Below, piece by piece: positions 22,642-31,851 of a stretch of 64,000 nt of DNA (position 1 is the first letter of the stretch; the number at the start of each line of letters is the position of its first letter). This DNA is from Kushneria pakistanensis. Lineage in GTDB: Bacteria > Pseudomonadota > Gammaproteobacteria > Pseudomonadales > Halomonadaceae. The stretch is from positions 248,001 through 312,000 of the forward strand of contig NZ_BMZM01000002.1 of assembly GCF_014652795.1 (NCBI RefSeq). Direction: 5' to 3'. The position numbers and the translations under genes are program-made. The notes below the pieces were generated by a model. It was not told the DNA's origin. It saw nothing but the letters and a program-made list of their open reading frames with translations, and searched no databases.

Positions 22642-23520
22642 ATGACCCATATCATTTCCATTCAGAGCCACGTGGCCTATGGCTATGTTGGCAACCGTGC
22701 AGCCGTATTTCCCCTGCAGCGTCTGGGCTGCGAGGTCACGGCCATCAATACGGTGCAGTTTTCCAACCATACGGGATACGGCGCCTTTACCGGCGAGGTC
22801 TTCACGCCGGCCCATCTGAAGGATGTGCTGGATGGCGTTGAAGCGCTGACCGGTCTGTCGGATGTTCAGGCTGTGTTGTCGGGCTACATGGGCGATGAAG
22901 GTATCGGCCGGGCAGTGCTGGAAAGCGTGACCCGTGTGCGCTCGGCCAACCCGGGGGCGCTGTACTGCTGTGACCCGGTGATGGGGGATGTCGGCCGCGG
23001 CTTTTTTGTCCGCGAGGGGATTCCTGCCTGGATGCGCGACCAGGCCGTCCCGGCGGCCGATATCGTCACGCCCAACCAGTTCGAGCTGGCCTTTTTGAGT
23101 GATCAGCCCATCCATTCCCTGGATGATGTGCTGACCGCCACGGCCCGGCTGCGCGCACGCGGGCCCAGCGTGGTGCTGGTCACCTCGCTGGATATCGAGG
23201 ACAGCGCATCAGACACCATCGAAATGCTGGTGGATACCGAGGCGGGCAGCTGGCGGATCGCCACGCCACGCTTTGATTTCCCGGTCGCGCCCAACGGCGC
23301 CGGTGATTTTACGGCCGCCGTCTTTCTGGCCTGCTGCCTGCGTGATCAGGACGGCGTCACCTGTGAGGGGCCGGCGCGGGCGCTGGAAAGCACCGCCGAG
23401 GCCGTCCATGCGCTCTTTACCCATACCTGGCAGGCCGGTACGCGGGAGCTGGCCATGATTCAGGCGCAGAATGAGATCGTGGCGCCCCGACAGCGCTTTG
23501 AAGCCGAACGAGTACGCTGA
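22642..23520 (+). CDS. pdxY: Pyridoxal kinase PdxY
   Basis: 292-aa ribokinase-fold kinase of the vitamin B6 salvage pathway. Visible motifs: [20 protein letters not shown] at the N-terminus, [27 protein letters not shown], and the anion-hole and catalytic-base motif [10 protein letters not shown]. The stop overlaps the next gene's ATG by one base. Normal length (287 aa in E. coli). Confidence 0.93.
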   Translation: MTHIISIQSHVAYGYVGNRAAVFPLQRLGCEVTAINTVQFSNHTGYGAFTGEVFTPAHLKDVLDGVEALTGLSDVQAVLSGYMGDEGIGRAVLESVTRVRSANPGALYCCDPVMGDVGRGFFVREGIPAWMRDQAVPAADIVTPNQFELAFLSDQPIHSLDDVLTATARLRARGPSVVLVTSLDIEDSASDTIEMLVDTEAGSWRIATPRFDFPVAPNGAGDFTAAVFLACCLRDQDGVTCEGPARALESTAEAVHALFTHTWQAGTRELAMIQAQNEIVAPRQRFEAERVR

Positions 23521-24383
23521 TGACGGGTGGCACCCTGCATCTGGGCCTTGCCATGTGGGCCAACGCCGACTGGCGCGGCACGCTGTATGGCAACTATGCC
23601 CAGACAAGTGACTCGCTGCCGGAGTATGCCAGCGTCTTTTCCTGTGTGGAGGGCAATACCACCTTCTATAGCGGCGCGCCGCGTGAGGACGTGGTGGCCA
23701 CCTGGGCACGTCAGGCGCCCGGGCACTTTCGCTTCTGCTTCAAGCTGCCCTCGATGCTGACGCATGAAAAGCGCCTGGTCGGTATCGAGGCGGAAATGGA
23801 TCATTTTCTTGAGCGTCTGGCGCCGCTGCATGATCGCCTGGGGCCGACCATGATCCAGCTACCGCGCGATTTTGGCGGTGATGAACTGCCCATGCTCGAG
23901 GCCGTGCTCAAGCGATGGCCAAAAACGCTGCCGTGTGCCGTGGAAGTGCGTCATAGTGAATTTTTCCACAAGGGGCTGGCCGAGCAGTCGCTCAACCGGC
24001 TGTTGATAACTCACCATGTCAACCGGGTGATGCTGGATACCCGCGCGCTCTTTGCCACCCCGGCAGGCGACGATGCACGACTGGCACAGGCGCAGCGCGA
24101 AAAGCCGCGCCGACCGCTGCACGTCCTGAGTACCGCGGCACAGCCGGTGGTCCGCTTCATCGGTCATTTCGATGACGAGATCAATCACGCCCGCTTTACG
24201 CCCTGGATCGAGCAGCTGGCCCTGTGGATGGAACAGGGGAAAAGTCCGGTACTGTTTGTGCATACCCCGGACAACCGGGCAGCCCCCCTGCTGGCGCGCG
24301 CCTTTCATACCCGGCTGGCCGAGCGCATCGACCTGCCACCCCTGACAGCCTTTGCCGGCGAGCGTCAGGAGTCACTGTTTTAG
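23520..24383 (+). CDS. DUF72 family protein (YecE-like)
   Basis: 287 aa with a TIM-barrel-like DUF72 fold. Motifs include LHLGLAMWANADWRG, VEGNTTFYS, FRFCFKLP, IQLPRDFG and VEVRHSEFF. Function is unknown in the family. It is translationally coupled to pdxY (ATGA), which is a recurring association worth noting but not functional proof. Confidence 0.85.
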   Translation: MTGGTLHLGLAMWANADWRGTLYGNYAQTSDSLPEYASVFSCVEGNTTFYSGAPREDVVATWARQAPGHFRFCFKLPSMLTHEKRLVGIEAEMDHFLERLAPLHDRLGPTMIQLPRDFGGDELPMLEAVLKRWPKTLPCAVEVRHSEFFHKGLAEQSLNRLLITHHVNRVMLDTRALFATPAGDDARLAQAQREKPRRPLHVLSTAAQPVVRFIGHFDDEINHARFTPWIEQLALWMEQGKSPVLFVHTPDNRAAPLLARAFHTRLAERIDLPPLTAFAGERQESLF

Positions 24384-24496
24384 TGTCTGCAGGGTGATGT
24401 TCGAGAATGCGTCTGTACAATGCATGTCATCAAGCGTTTCCGACACGGGTCATTGAGTAACAATGCCCGGGAAGATACCAACAACGAAACACGGGC

Positions 24497-24544
24497 GTCG
24501 GCGACGAGCGGTTTGAAGTTCTCGAACCGGTCGTGCCTGCCGAC
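24497..24544 (+). other. Structured 5' leader upstream of the NSS transporter
   Basis: Three nested paired segments: GTCGGC (24497-24502) with GCCGAC (24539-24544), ACGA (24504-24507) with TCGT (24531-24534), and CGGTTTGA (24509-24516) with TCGAACCG (24522-24529) with one G-T pair, capped by AGTTC. About 18 pairs in 48 nt, no T-run after it, and it ends 25 bp before the ATG. It could be a regulatory leader, an mRNA-stabilising element or an operator; it matches no riboswitch I recognise. The rest of the 186-bp gap shows no gene. Confidence 0.55.
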
Positions 24545-24569
24545 TTAAAGGGATACACAGGGTAGCCTC

Positions 24570-25922
24570 ATGACCAACAAGCCCCATACACATGCGCAGT
24601 GGTCCTCGCGCATTGCATTCATGCTCGCCGCGGTCGGCTCTTCCGTCGGGCTGGGCAATATCTGGAAATTCCCCTACATGACCGGTGAGAGCGGCGGCGG
24701 CGCCTTCGTTCTGGTCTATCTGGTCTGTATCCTGCTGATCGGCCTGCCCATTTTGATGAGCGAATGGCTGCTGGGCCGGCTGGGACAGAAAAACCCCATC
24801 TCGACCATGAGCCGTATCTCCGGACGTCTCAAGCGCTCGAAAGCCTGGGTACTGATCGGCGTAGGCGGCATTCTGGCCGCCTGGCTGATCCTGTCGTTTT
24901 ACAGCGTCATCGGCGGCTGGGCGCTGGCCTATATTCGCTATGGCGCCACATCCACCTTTACCGAACTCGATGGCGCAAGCGTTGGCGCGCTGTTTACCTC
25001 GCTTCTGGGAAGCCCGGGCACGCTGCTGGCCTGGCACAGTCTGTTCATGGTGTTGACCATTGCCATCGTGGCCGGCGGGGTAGCCGGCGGGCTTGAGCGG
25101 GCTTCCAAGATTCTTATGCCGGCGCTTGTCGTGCTGCTGGCGTTGCTGGTGGGTTATGCCGCCACCACCGGCAGCTTTGGCGAAGGGTTTGATTACCTCT
25201 TCCGGCCTGATTTCTCGCGCCTGACCGGTGATGTGATTCTGGCCGCCATGGGACATGCCTTTTTTACCCTGAGTCTGGGGATGGGCATCATGATGGCCTA
25301 CGGCTCCTATCTCAGCGATGACGTCAACATCGGCCGTACCGCCCTGACAGTGGTCATTCTCGATACGGTGATTGCGCTGGCCGCCGGCATGGCGATCTTT
25401 CCGATCGTCTTTGCCAACGGGATGGATCCGGCTTCGGGTCCGGGCCTGATCTTCCAGACCCTGCCGCTGGCCTTTGGCAACATGTCCGGCGGTGTCGTGT
25501 TCGGGACGCTGTTTTTCGTGCTGCTGGTGTTTGCCGCCTGGACGTCGGCCATCTCGCTGCTGGAGCCGATCGTTGAATGGCTCGAGGAGAAAACCCCGCT
25601 GAGCCGGCTGCAGTCGGCGCTGGTCGCCGGGGCCGCAACCTGGCTTTTGGGTATTGCCACGGTGCTGTCGTTCAATGACTGGTCGGCGTTCACGCCCTTT
25701 GGCATGACGGTGTTCGATCTGCTCGACTATGTCACCAGCAAGTTCATGCTGCCGCTGACCGGTCTGGCCACCATTATCTTCGTGGGCTGGATCATGGGAC
25801 GTGATGAAGTGCGCGCCCAGCTCAACATGAGCGGTGTGGCCTTTGCCTGGTGGCGTTTCTCGGCGCGTTTTTTGGCACCGATCGGCGTGGCCATCGTGTT
25901 TGTCTACGGTCTGGTGCAATAA
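24570..25922 (+). CDS. Sodium-dependent transporter of the NSS (SNF) family
   Basis: 450 aa with 11-12 hydrophobic helices and the LeuT fold. The signature of helix 1 is clear: AAVGSSVGLGNIWKFPY followed by ESGGGAFVLVYL. Members couple sodium entry to uptake of amino acids or related amines; the substrate is not readable. CAGGGTAG lies ahead of the ATG. It stands alone between a structured leader and a terminator. Confidence 0.9.
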   Translation: MTNKPHTHAQWSSRIAFMLAAVGSSVGLGNIWKFPYMTGESGGGAFVLVYLVCILLIGLPILMSEWLLGRLGQKNPISTMSRISGRLKRSKAWVLIGVGGILAAWLILSFYSVIGGWALAYIRYGATSTFTELDGASVGALFTSLLGSPGTLLAWHSLFMVLTIAIVAGGVAGGLERASKILMPALVVLLALLVGYAATTGSFGEGFDYLFRPDFSRLTGDVILAAMGHAFFTLSLGMGIMMAYGSYLSDDVNIGRTALTVVILDTVIALAAGMAIFPIVFANGMDPASGPGLIFQTLPLAFGNMSGGVVFGTLFFVLLVFAAWTSAISLLEPIVEWLEEKTPLSRLQSALVAGAATWLLGIATVLSFNDWSAFTPFGMTVFDLLDYVTSKFMLPLTGLATIIFVGWIMGRDEVRAQLNMSGVAFAWWRFSARFLAPIGVAIVFVYGLVQ

Positions 25923-25961
25923 CGCGCTCTAGTGCGGTCATATACCAGCAGCTGTCATGGT

Positions 25962-25990
25962 CGGGCATCTTCGGATGCCCGCCTTTTTTT
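25962..25990 (+). terminator. Terminator of the NSS transporter gene
   Basis: CGGGCATC-TTCG-GATGCCCG followed by CC and seven T. Confidence 0.93.
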
Positions 25991-26043
25991 GTCGCTCAAA
26001 TGCGACGCTTAAGATCAACTGAACATCCACTGTCAATGGAAAA

Positions 26044-26075
26044 TGTGGATAACTCTGTGGGAAAGGTGCACAACT
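26044..26075. promoter_or_regulatory. DnaA-box-like cluster upstream of the MotA-like gene
   Basis: A perfect DnaA box TGTGGATAA at 26044-26052 is followed after 3 bp by the related TGTGGGAAA (26056-26064, two mismatches) and by GTGCACAA. The arrangement resembles box pairs seen in origins, but it lies in a 250-bp intergenic stretch between a terminator and a stator gene. Could titrate DnaA or regulate transcription. Confidence 0.45.
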
Positions 26076-26243
26076 CTTGCTCAAGCGAATGAATGCGCGT
26101 CAAAAGTGGCGCTATTCATGACGTTTGAGGCTCAAATGCTCTGTCAGAATTGGCCGATCAATATCGGCAGCAGTGGCGCGGGCTGAAGGATGATCTGTCG
26201 GCCGCAGACGTCACGGTAGCTGCATGCACATGGATGTTTTCTC

Positions 26244-27134
26244 ATGATCGGCAGTAAACCCGGCAGTACTGACAGTGCCACCGATACGCTTGCCACCGGC
26301 CGCTCGGCAGGTGTGCCCGGCAATCCCTCGACGCTGATCGGCATCGTGGTCAGCATGCTGTTGCTGATCGTCGTGGTGCTGTTCACCGCGCAGTCCCCCT
26401 TGAGCTTTTTCAATTTTCCCGGGCTCCTGATCGTGCTGACCGGCACGCTCGCTGCCACCATGATCAGCTATCCCATGCGGGAAATACGCCGCGTGGTGGC
26501 GCTGGTGGGCAGCGTCTTTCGTCGTGAGCCCAACTTCATCCGTGAGGACATCGACGAGCTGGTGGCGCTGGCGCGGGAATGGATGCACGGCGATGCCCGC
26601 GCCGTGGAGCGGGCGCTGGAGAACACGCGCAACCCGTTTCTGCGCACCGGCATCAGCCTGGTGATCGACAACGTCCGCGAAGAGGAAATTCTCGATCTGC
26701 TGCGCTGGCGCATCACGCGCCTGCGCGCCCGGGAGCTGGCCGAGGCCCAGATCTTTCGCACCATGGCCACCTACGCACCGGCCTTTGGCATGCTGGGCAC
26801 GCTGGTCGGGCTGATCAACATGCTGGAGGTGATCCAGAACGGTGATCTGGCCGTCATCGGCCCGCGCATGGGGGTGGCACTGCTGTCGACCTTCTACGGC
26901 ATCCTGCTGGCCAACCTGCTGTTCAGGCCGATTGCGGTCAAGCTGGAGCGGCGCACCGAGGAACGTCTGATCGCCATGAACATGGTGCTGGAAGGCGTGT
27001 CCATGATCTCGCGTCGTCGTCTGCCCTCCTTTATCGAGGCCACGCTCAATTCCTTTATCAGCGAGGCTCATGACGAGCTGGGCGAGCGGCCGCTGCCGCG
27101 TGAGCCGGAAGGCTCCGGGAGCAGTGCGCCGTGA
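26244..27134 (+). CDS. MotA/PomA-like stator (proton/sodium channel) protein
   Basis: 296 aa with four hydrophobic helices at about 30-50, 55-75, 172-192 and 207-228. The paired motifs MATYAPAFGMLGTLVGLINML and MGVALLSTFYGILLANLLF match the third and fourth helices of MotA/PomA, and the large cytoplasmic loop between helices 2 and 3 is present. The partner MotB-like gene overlaps the stop by one base. No flagellar genes are nearby, so it may power flagella from a distance or serve another ion-driven machine. Confidence 0.8.
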   Translation: MIGSKPGSTDSATDTLATGRSAGVPGNPSTLIGIVVSMLLLIVVVLFTAQSPLSFFNFPGLLIVLTGTLAATMISYPMREIRRVVALVGSVFRREPNFIREDIDELVALAREWMHGDARAVERALENTRNPFLRTGISLVIDNVREEEILDLLRWRITRLRARELAEAQIFRTMATYAPAFGMLGTLVGLINMLEVIQNGDLAVIGPRMGVALLSTFYGILLANLLFRPIAVKLERRTEERLIAMNMVLEGVSMISRRRLPSFIEATLNSFISEAHDELGERPLPREPEGSGSSAP

Positions 27135-28015
27135 TGGAGCACCGATCGTCAGGCTCCTCCGGTCAGGCTCGTCAGGCAGCCCGCGAGCTGGTGCTGACTG
27201 CAGATCGCAGTGAGGAAAGTGATGGCTGGATGCTCAGCTATCTGGATCTTTTGACTCTGCTGCTGGTGCTGTTCGTGCTGCTGCTGGCCATGCGCGGTGT
27301 GGTGCCGGACACACCTGATTCGACACCCGCCCCGGCCGCAACGCCGGTGGTCATGGTCTCGCCGCTGACGCTGGCGGCCGTCACCCGGGTATCACCGGTA
27401 CAGGCCATCCCGGTCAGCACCGTCGGCGTATTGCCGTGGCTTGCGGCCTCCCCCGCGCCTCAAACGCCCTGGCAGATGCTGCCCACAGCAGCCAAGCCCG
27501 TGCCCGTGGTGGATGTTCAGGCGGCGCTGGCCGTGATGACGCCGACAGTGCAGGAGATGGCGGCGGCGCCTGAAGAGGAGGTCATGGCCATGGATCATCG
27601 CCTGGCCGGCATCGAGGGGGTTCAGGTGACCCGTGAGCGCGAGCGCACCATCCTGCGTATCGAGGATCGCCTGCTCTTCCCCAGTGCCGATGTCGATATC
27701 GGCGCACAGGGCAGCGTGCTGCTCGATCGCCTGCTGCCGGCACTCAGGGATTTCGAGGGCGAGATTTCGGTGGAGGGCCACACGGACAGTCGCACCATCT
27801 CGACGGCGCAGTTCCCCTCGAACTGGGAGCTTTCTGCCGGACGGGCCACGGCGGTGCTGCGCTATTTAAGCCGCGGTGGCGTCTCAAGCGGACAGCTGCG
27901 GGCGATCGGCTATGGAGCCACCCGGCCGCTGGCCGGTAACAACAGTGAAACGGGCCGTGCCCAGAACCGTCGTGTCGAGCTGGTGTTGAGCCCGGGGGGC
28001 GCGCGAACCCCCTGA
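27134..28015 (+). CDS. MotB-like OmpA-domain stator protein
   Basis: 293 aa from ATG 27134 (a GTG one codon earlier is possible). A single N-terminal helix, WMLSYLDLLTLLLVLFVLLL, contains the aspartate (about residue 38) that binds the translocated ion in MotB/PomB. A long proline-, valine- and alanine-rich linker (about residues 60-155) precedes an OmpA-type peptidoglycan-binding domain with VEGHTDSRTI, WELSAGRATAVLRYL and NRRVELVL. Coupled to the MotA-like gene, so the two should form a stator complex anchored to the cell wall. Confidence 0.82.
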   Translation: MEHRSSGSSGQARQAARELVLTADRSEESDGWMLSYLDLLTLLLVLFVLLLAMRGVVPDTPDSTPAPAATPVVMVSPLTLAAVTRVSPVQAIPVSTVGVLPWLAASPAPQTPWQMLPTAAKPVPVVDVQAALAVMTPTVQEMAAAPEEEVMAMDHRLAGIEGVQVTRERERTILRIEDRLLFPSADVDIGAQGSVLLDRLLPALRDFEGEISVEGHTDSRTISTAQFPSNWELSAGRATAVLRYLSRGGVSSGQLRAIGYGATRPLAGNNSETGRAQNRRVELVLSPGGARTP

Positions 28016-28034
28016 GGCTACCGAAGCGCGCACC

Positions 28035-28066
28035 AGCGGCCGGCATTGCCGGCCGCTGTCGTTTTT
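28035..28066 (+). terminator. Terminator-like hairpin after the MotB-like gene
   Basis: A 10-bp perfect stem (AGCGGCCGGC / GCCGGCCGCT) with an ATT loop, then GTCG and five T. Confidence 0.75.
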
Positions 28067-28101
28067 GGCCTTTATCCATTGTTACTGCTGGATTGCCGCT
28101 G

Positions 28102-28320
28102 CTAGCCGAAGTGGCGCAGGCGTTCATCTTCCTCATGGCATTGCCTGGCAAGCCTGCGGGACTCGAAATGGTCCTCGATGCCGCGTCTGGCCTGCAGGGC
28201 ACGCTCGGCGGCGCGCTGGCGGCGCTTCTCGCTTTCCTGGGCGTTCAAATGCATGGCGATATCGAGAATTTCATTGCGAACGTCATGAAACCGGGATTTG
28301 TCAGCAGTGTGTTTTTGCAT
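28102..28320 (-). CDS. Small charged hypothetical protein (PA3496-like)
   Basis: About 72 aa, strongly charged, predicted helical and soluble. The C-terminal half, with ARRGIEDHFESRRLARQ, resembles the short PA3496-type proteins of pseudomonads that I recall as putative envelope-integrity factors; this is from memory. The ATG at 28320 is chosen because AGGG lies upstream; an ATG at 28341 would add seven residues. It is convergent with the MotB-like gene and divergent from the HexR-like regulator. Confidence 0.5.
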   Translation of the reverse strand: MQKHTADKSRFHDVRNEILDIAMHLNAQESEKRRQRAAERALQARRGIEDHFESRRLARQCHEEDERLRHFG

Positions 28321-28496
28321 GAACGATGCACCCTTCGACATTGAGATGGATCAGGGACATGGCACTGTGTCGACGTGACCATGAACGTGATAGTCAGCGT
28401 CGATCAGTGCTCGCACTCAGCGTATGATGGTGGCGTTGACAATTTAATGACGCAACGCAGCATCATGCGGGCGTCTCCCAGGACAGAGGATGCACC

Positions 28497-29408
28497 TTGA
28501 GCGTTACGCTTTTCGATGACCTTCGCGCCCGATTGCCGGCCTTTCGCCGCTCCGAACAGAAGGTGGCCCGTTTCGTGCTGCGCAACGCCGATGAAGTCAT
28601 TCATTTGCCGCTGGCGGCCGTGGCGGCGCGGGTCGGGGTCAGCGAGCCCACGGTCATCCGCTTTTGTCGTGCCATCGACTGCACCGGCTATCAGGATTTC
28701 AAGCTCAAGCTGGCCCAGACGCTGGCCACCGGTGAGCAGTTCTCCGAATTTTCGATGAATGAAACCGACAGCGTGGCGGAGTTTTCCCGCGGGATCTTTG
28801 ATTCCACCGTGGGCACGCTTCTGGGCGTGCGTGATCGCATCGATGCCGCCAGCATGACGCGCGCCATCAACGCCCTCTCGGATGCCAGCCGGGTCGAGTT
28901 CTATGGTTATGGGGCCTCGGGGGCGGTGGCCATCGATGCCCAGCACAAGTTCTTTCGTCTGCGTATTTCAACCGCGGCCTATTCCGACCCGCACATGCAG
29001 CACATGTCGGCGGTGACGCTGGGCGAGCACGACGTGGTGGTGGCCATCTCCCAGACCGGGCGCTCGAGTTCGCTGCTCTCCAGCGTCGATATCGCCCTGT
29101 CTCATGGCGCCACGGTGATCGGACTGTGTCCGGCGGATTCGCCGCTGGCGGAGAAGTGCACCATCGGGCTTTATATCGACGTGTTCGAGGACAGCGAAGT
29201 CTATCGACCCATGAGTTCGCGCATCGCGCATCTGGTGGTGATCGACATTCTGGCCGTGGGCGTGGCCAAGACGCGCGGCCCGCTGCTGGCCGAGCATCTG
29301 GTGGCGGTCAAGCGCAGCCTGGACCCGCTGCGTACTGCCCTGCCCGACCCCTTTGATCGGGCCCGTCAGGAAAGCGCCCGCACGCGCGGCAGATCCGACG
29401 ACAAATAG
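28497..29408 (+). CDS. hexR: RpiR-family transcriptional regulator, HexR-like
   Basis: 303 aa. The N-terminal HTH_6 domain (residues 1-77) has FRRSEQKVARFVL and VGVSEPTVIRFCRAI, and the C-terminal SIS domain (about 125-260) has YGYGASG and AISQTGRSSSLL, binding a sugar phosphate (2-keto-3-deoxy-6-phosphogluconate in characterised HexR). The start is TTG at 28497 preceded by GAGG. A TTGACA lies at 28436-28441. No Entner-Doudoroff genes adjoin it, so the regulon is not given by context. Confidence 0.8.
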   Translation: MSVTLFDDLRARLPAFRRSEQKVARFVLRNADEVIHLPLAAVAARVGVSEPTVIRFCRAIDCTGYQDFKLKLAQTLATGEQFSEFSMNETDSVAEFSRGIFDSTVGTLLGVRDRIDAASMTRAINALSDASRVEFYGYGASGAVAIDAQHKFFRLRISTAAYSDPHMQHMSAVTLGEHDVVVAISQTGRSSSLLSSVDIALSHGATVIGLCPADSPLAEKCTIGLYIDVFEDSEVYRPMSSRIAHLVVIDILAVGVAKTRGPLLAEHLVAVKRSLDPLRTALPDPFDRARQESARTRGRSDDK

Positions 29409-29522
29409 ACGCTGGGCGGCCTTGCAAGAGGGACCGGCGGCGCCGGATATGCTAGGGTAGAGGCTCCTTTTTGATCTCTTCTCTCAGGCCCTTGCCGGCC
29501 CACTTCCAGGGTATCTGATTTC

Positions 29523-31721
29523 ATGGACGCCTCGGCGCTACTCGATTCGCTCAACTCCGATCAGCGCGATGCGGTCGGTGCACCGCAGGGCAACATGCTG
29601 GTGCTGGCCGGTGCCGGTTCCGGCAAGACCCGTGTACTGGTCCATCGCATTGCCTGGCTGATGGAGGTCGACGGCCTGTCGCCCTGGTCGATTCTGGCCG
29701 TGACCTTCACCAACAAGGCCGCCCGCGAGATGCGTTCGCGGCTGGAGACGCTGTTAAAGGTCTCGCCGCGCGGCATGTGGGTCGGCACCTTCCACTCCAT
29801 CGCTCATCGGCTGCTGCGCACCCACTGGCAGGATGCCGGGCTGCCCGAGCATTTCCAGATCATCGACAGCGATGATCAGCTGCGTCTGGTCAAGCGGCTG
29901 CTGCGCGATCACAACATCGATGATGAGCGCTACCCGGCCAAGCAGGTGCAGTACTTCATCGGCGGCTGCAAGGAAGAAGGCATGCGCCCGGGCGACATCG
30001 ACGCCTACGGCGATGCCTACATGCAGCAGATGGTGGATCTCTATGAGCTCTATCATCTGGCCTGCGAGCGCGGCGGGCTGGTCGATTTCGGCGAGCTTTT
30101 GCTGCGTTCGCTGGAGCTTTTACGCGATACGCCGCGGCTTTTGCAGCACTACCGCGAGCGCTTTCAGCACCTGCTGGTCGATGAGTTTCAGGACACCAAC
30201 ACGCTGCAGTATGCCTGGCTCAAGCTGCTGGCCGGTGATCGCGCCTGCCTGACCGCGGTGGGGGATGATGACCAGTCGATCTACGGCTGGCGTGGCGCGA
30301 AGGTCGAGAATCTGGCCCGTTTTCGTGATGAATTTCATGACACGCGCCTGGTGCGCCTTGAGCGCAACTACCGCTCGACCAGTGCCATTCTGGAAGCCGC
30401 CAACGCCCTGATTCGTCATAACGCCGGGCGCATGGGCAAGGAGCTCTGGACCGACGTCGCCGAGGGCGAGCGCATCTCCCTTTATGGTGGTTTCAACGAT
30501 CTGGATGAGGCGCGCTTCATTGTCGATACCATCGCCGCCCAGGTGCGCGAGAAGGATCGCGCCCGGCGCGACATTGCCATTCTCTATCGCTCCAACGCCC
30601 AGTCGCGGGTGCTGGAGGAGTCACTGATTCGCCAGGGCGTGCCCTATCGCATCTACGGCGGTCAGCGCTTTTATGAACGCCTCGAGATCAAGAACGCGCT
30701 GGCCTATCTGAGGCTGCTGGTCTCGCGCGATGACGATGCCTCGCTGGAGCGCGTGATCAACGTGCCCGCGCGCGGTATCGGCACCCGCAGCGTCGAGCTG
30801 CTGCGTGCCTACGCCCGCGATGAAGGTGTGTCGCTGTGGCAGGCGTTGAACGATGCCCCCACGAAAGGGCTTTTGAAGGGCAAGGCCGCCTCGAGCGTGA
30901 CCACCTTCAGCAATCTGATCGAGCAGCTCGACAACGACACCGCGGGTCTGGCCCTTCACGAGATGATCGATCATGTGATCATCCAGACCGGGCTGATCGA
31001 GCATCACCGCGCCGAGAAGGGCGAAAAGGGCCAGGCGCGGGTCGAAAACCTGGAGGAGCTGGTCAGCGCGGCGAAGGCCTATACTCAGGGCAATCCCTTT
31101 GATCCGATGAGTGATCGTGAGGGCGATACGCTTGGTACCTTTCTGGCCGAAGCGGCGCTCAACTCCGGCGAGCACGAGGCCGATGAGTTCGAGGATGCGG
31201 TACAGATGATGACCCTGCACTCGGCGAAGGGGCTGGAGTTCCCGGTCGTGTTTGTCGCCGGCATGGAAGAGGGCCTCTTTCCGCACAAGATGTCGCTGGA
31301 AGAACCCGGTCGTCTCGAGGAGGAGCGCAGGCTCTGCTACGTCGGCATTACGCGTGCGATGGAGAAGCTTTATCTGACCCATGCCGAATCGCGTCGCCTG
31401 CATGGCAAGGAGACCTTCCAGCGGCCGTCACGCTTTCTGCGCGAGCTGCCGGAAAACCTGGTGGAAGAGGTGCGCCTGCGCGGACAGATTTCACGTCCGG
31501 TGACCACGCGCAATACCAGCATGCGTCAGGAGCAGGTGGACGGTGGCGACGAGCTGCCCACCCTGTCGCTGGGCCAGCGGGTCAGCCATCCGGTCTTTGG
31601 TGAGGGTGTGGTGATCAATGCCGAAGGCCAGGGCCAGCGGGCGCGGGTGCATGTCAGCTTTGAGGAAGATGGTGACAAGTGGCTGGTACTGGGCTTTGCC
31701 AAACTGGTACCGCTGGGCTGA
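29523..31721 (+). CDS. uvrD: DNA helicase II (UvrD)
   Basis: 732-aa SF1A 3'-5' helicase for nucleotide excision and mismatch repair. Motifs: QRDAV (Q motif), AGAGSGKT at residues 29-36, TFTNKAAREM, LLVDEFQDTN, DDDQSIYGWRGA, LERNYRST, LHSAKGLEF and YVGITRAMEKLYLTHA. The C-terminal basic tail ends in a Tudor-like segment (VSHPVFGEGVV and WLVLGFAKLVPL). The N-terminus MDASALLDSLNSDQRDAV is close to E. coli UvrD (720 aa) rather than Rep. Confidence 0.93.
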   Translation: MDASALLDSLNSDQRDAVGAPQGNMLVLAGAGSGKTRVLVHRIAWLMEVDGLSPWSILAVTFTNKAAREMRSRLETLLKVSPRGMWVGTFHSIAHRLLRTHWQDAGLPEHFQIIDSDDQLRLVKRLLRDHNIDDERYPAKQVQYFIGGCKEEGMRPGDIDAYGDAYMQQMVDLYELYHLACERGGLVDFGELLLRSLELLRDTPRLLQHYRERFQHLLVDEFQDTNTLQYAWLKLLAGDRACLTAVGDDDQSIYGWRGAKVENLARFRDEFHDTRLVRLERNYRSTSAILEAANALIRHNAGRMGKELWTDVAEGERISLYGGFNDLDEARFIVDTIAAQVREKDRARRDIAILYRSNAQSRVLEESLIRQGVPYRIYGGQRFYERLEIKNALAYLRLLVSRDDDASLERVINVPARGIGTRSVELLRAYARDEGVSLWQALNDAPTKGLLKGKAASSVTTFSNLIEQLDNDTAGLALHEMIDHVIIQTGLIEHHRAEKGEKGQARVENLEELVSAAKAYTQGNPFDPMSDREGDTLGTFLAEAALNSGEHEADEFEDAVQMMTLHSAKGLEFPVVFVAGMEEGLFPHKMSLEEPGRLEEERRLCYVGITRAMEKLYLTHAESRRLHGKETFQRPSRFLRELPENLVEEVRLRGQISRPVTTRNTSMRQEQVDGGDELPTLSLGQRVSHPVFGEGVVINAEGQGQRARVHVSFEEDGDKWLVLGFAKLVPLG

Positions 31722-31851
31722 CTGTCTCGAGAGACGCCGCATGGCGGTTTATACGCAAGAGCATGTGTCATCAAAGTGTCATTACCGTGGGCGATGCTTG
31801 TGCCAACATGGCGGTGCCAGGCAACGCCCTTGATCGGTGAACGGAGTCAGC

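Noticed and set aside
24450-25919. 489-codon open frame antisense to the NSS transporter
   Set aside because: Its sequence is full of Q, H, G and R with no domain signature, and the plus strand encodes a clear NSS protein.
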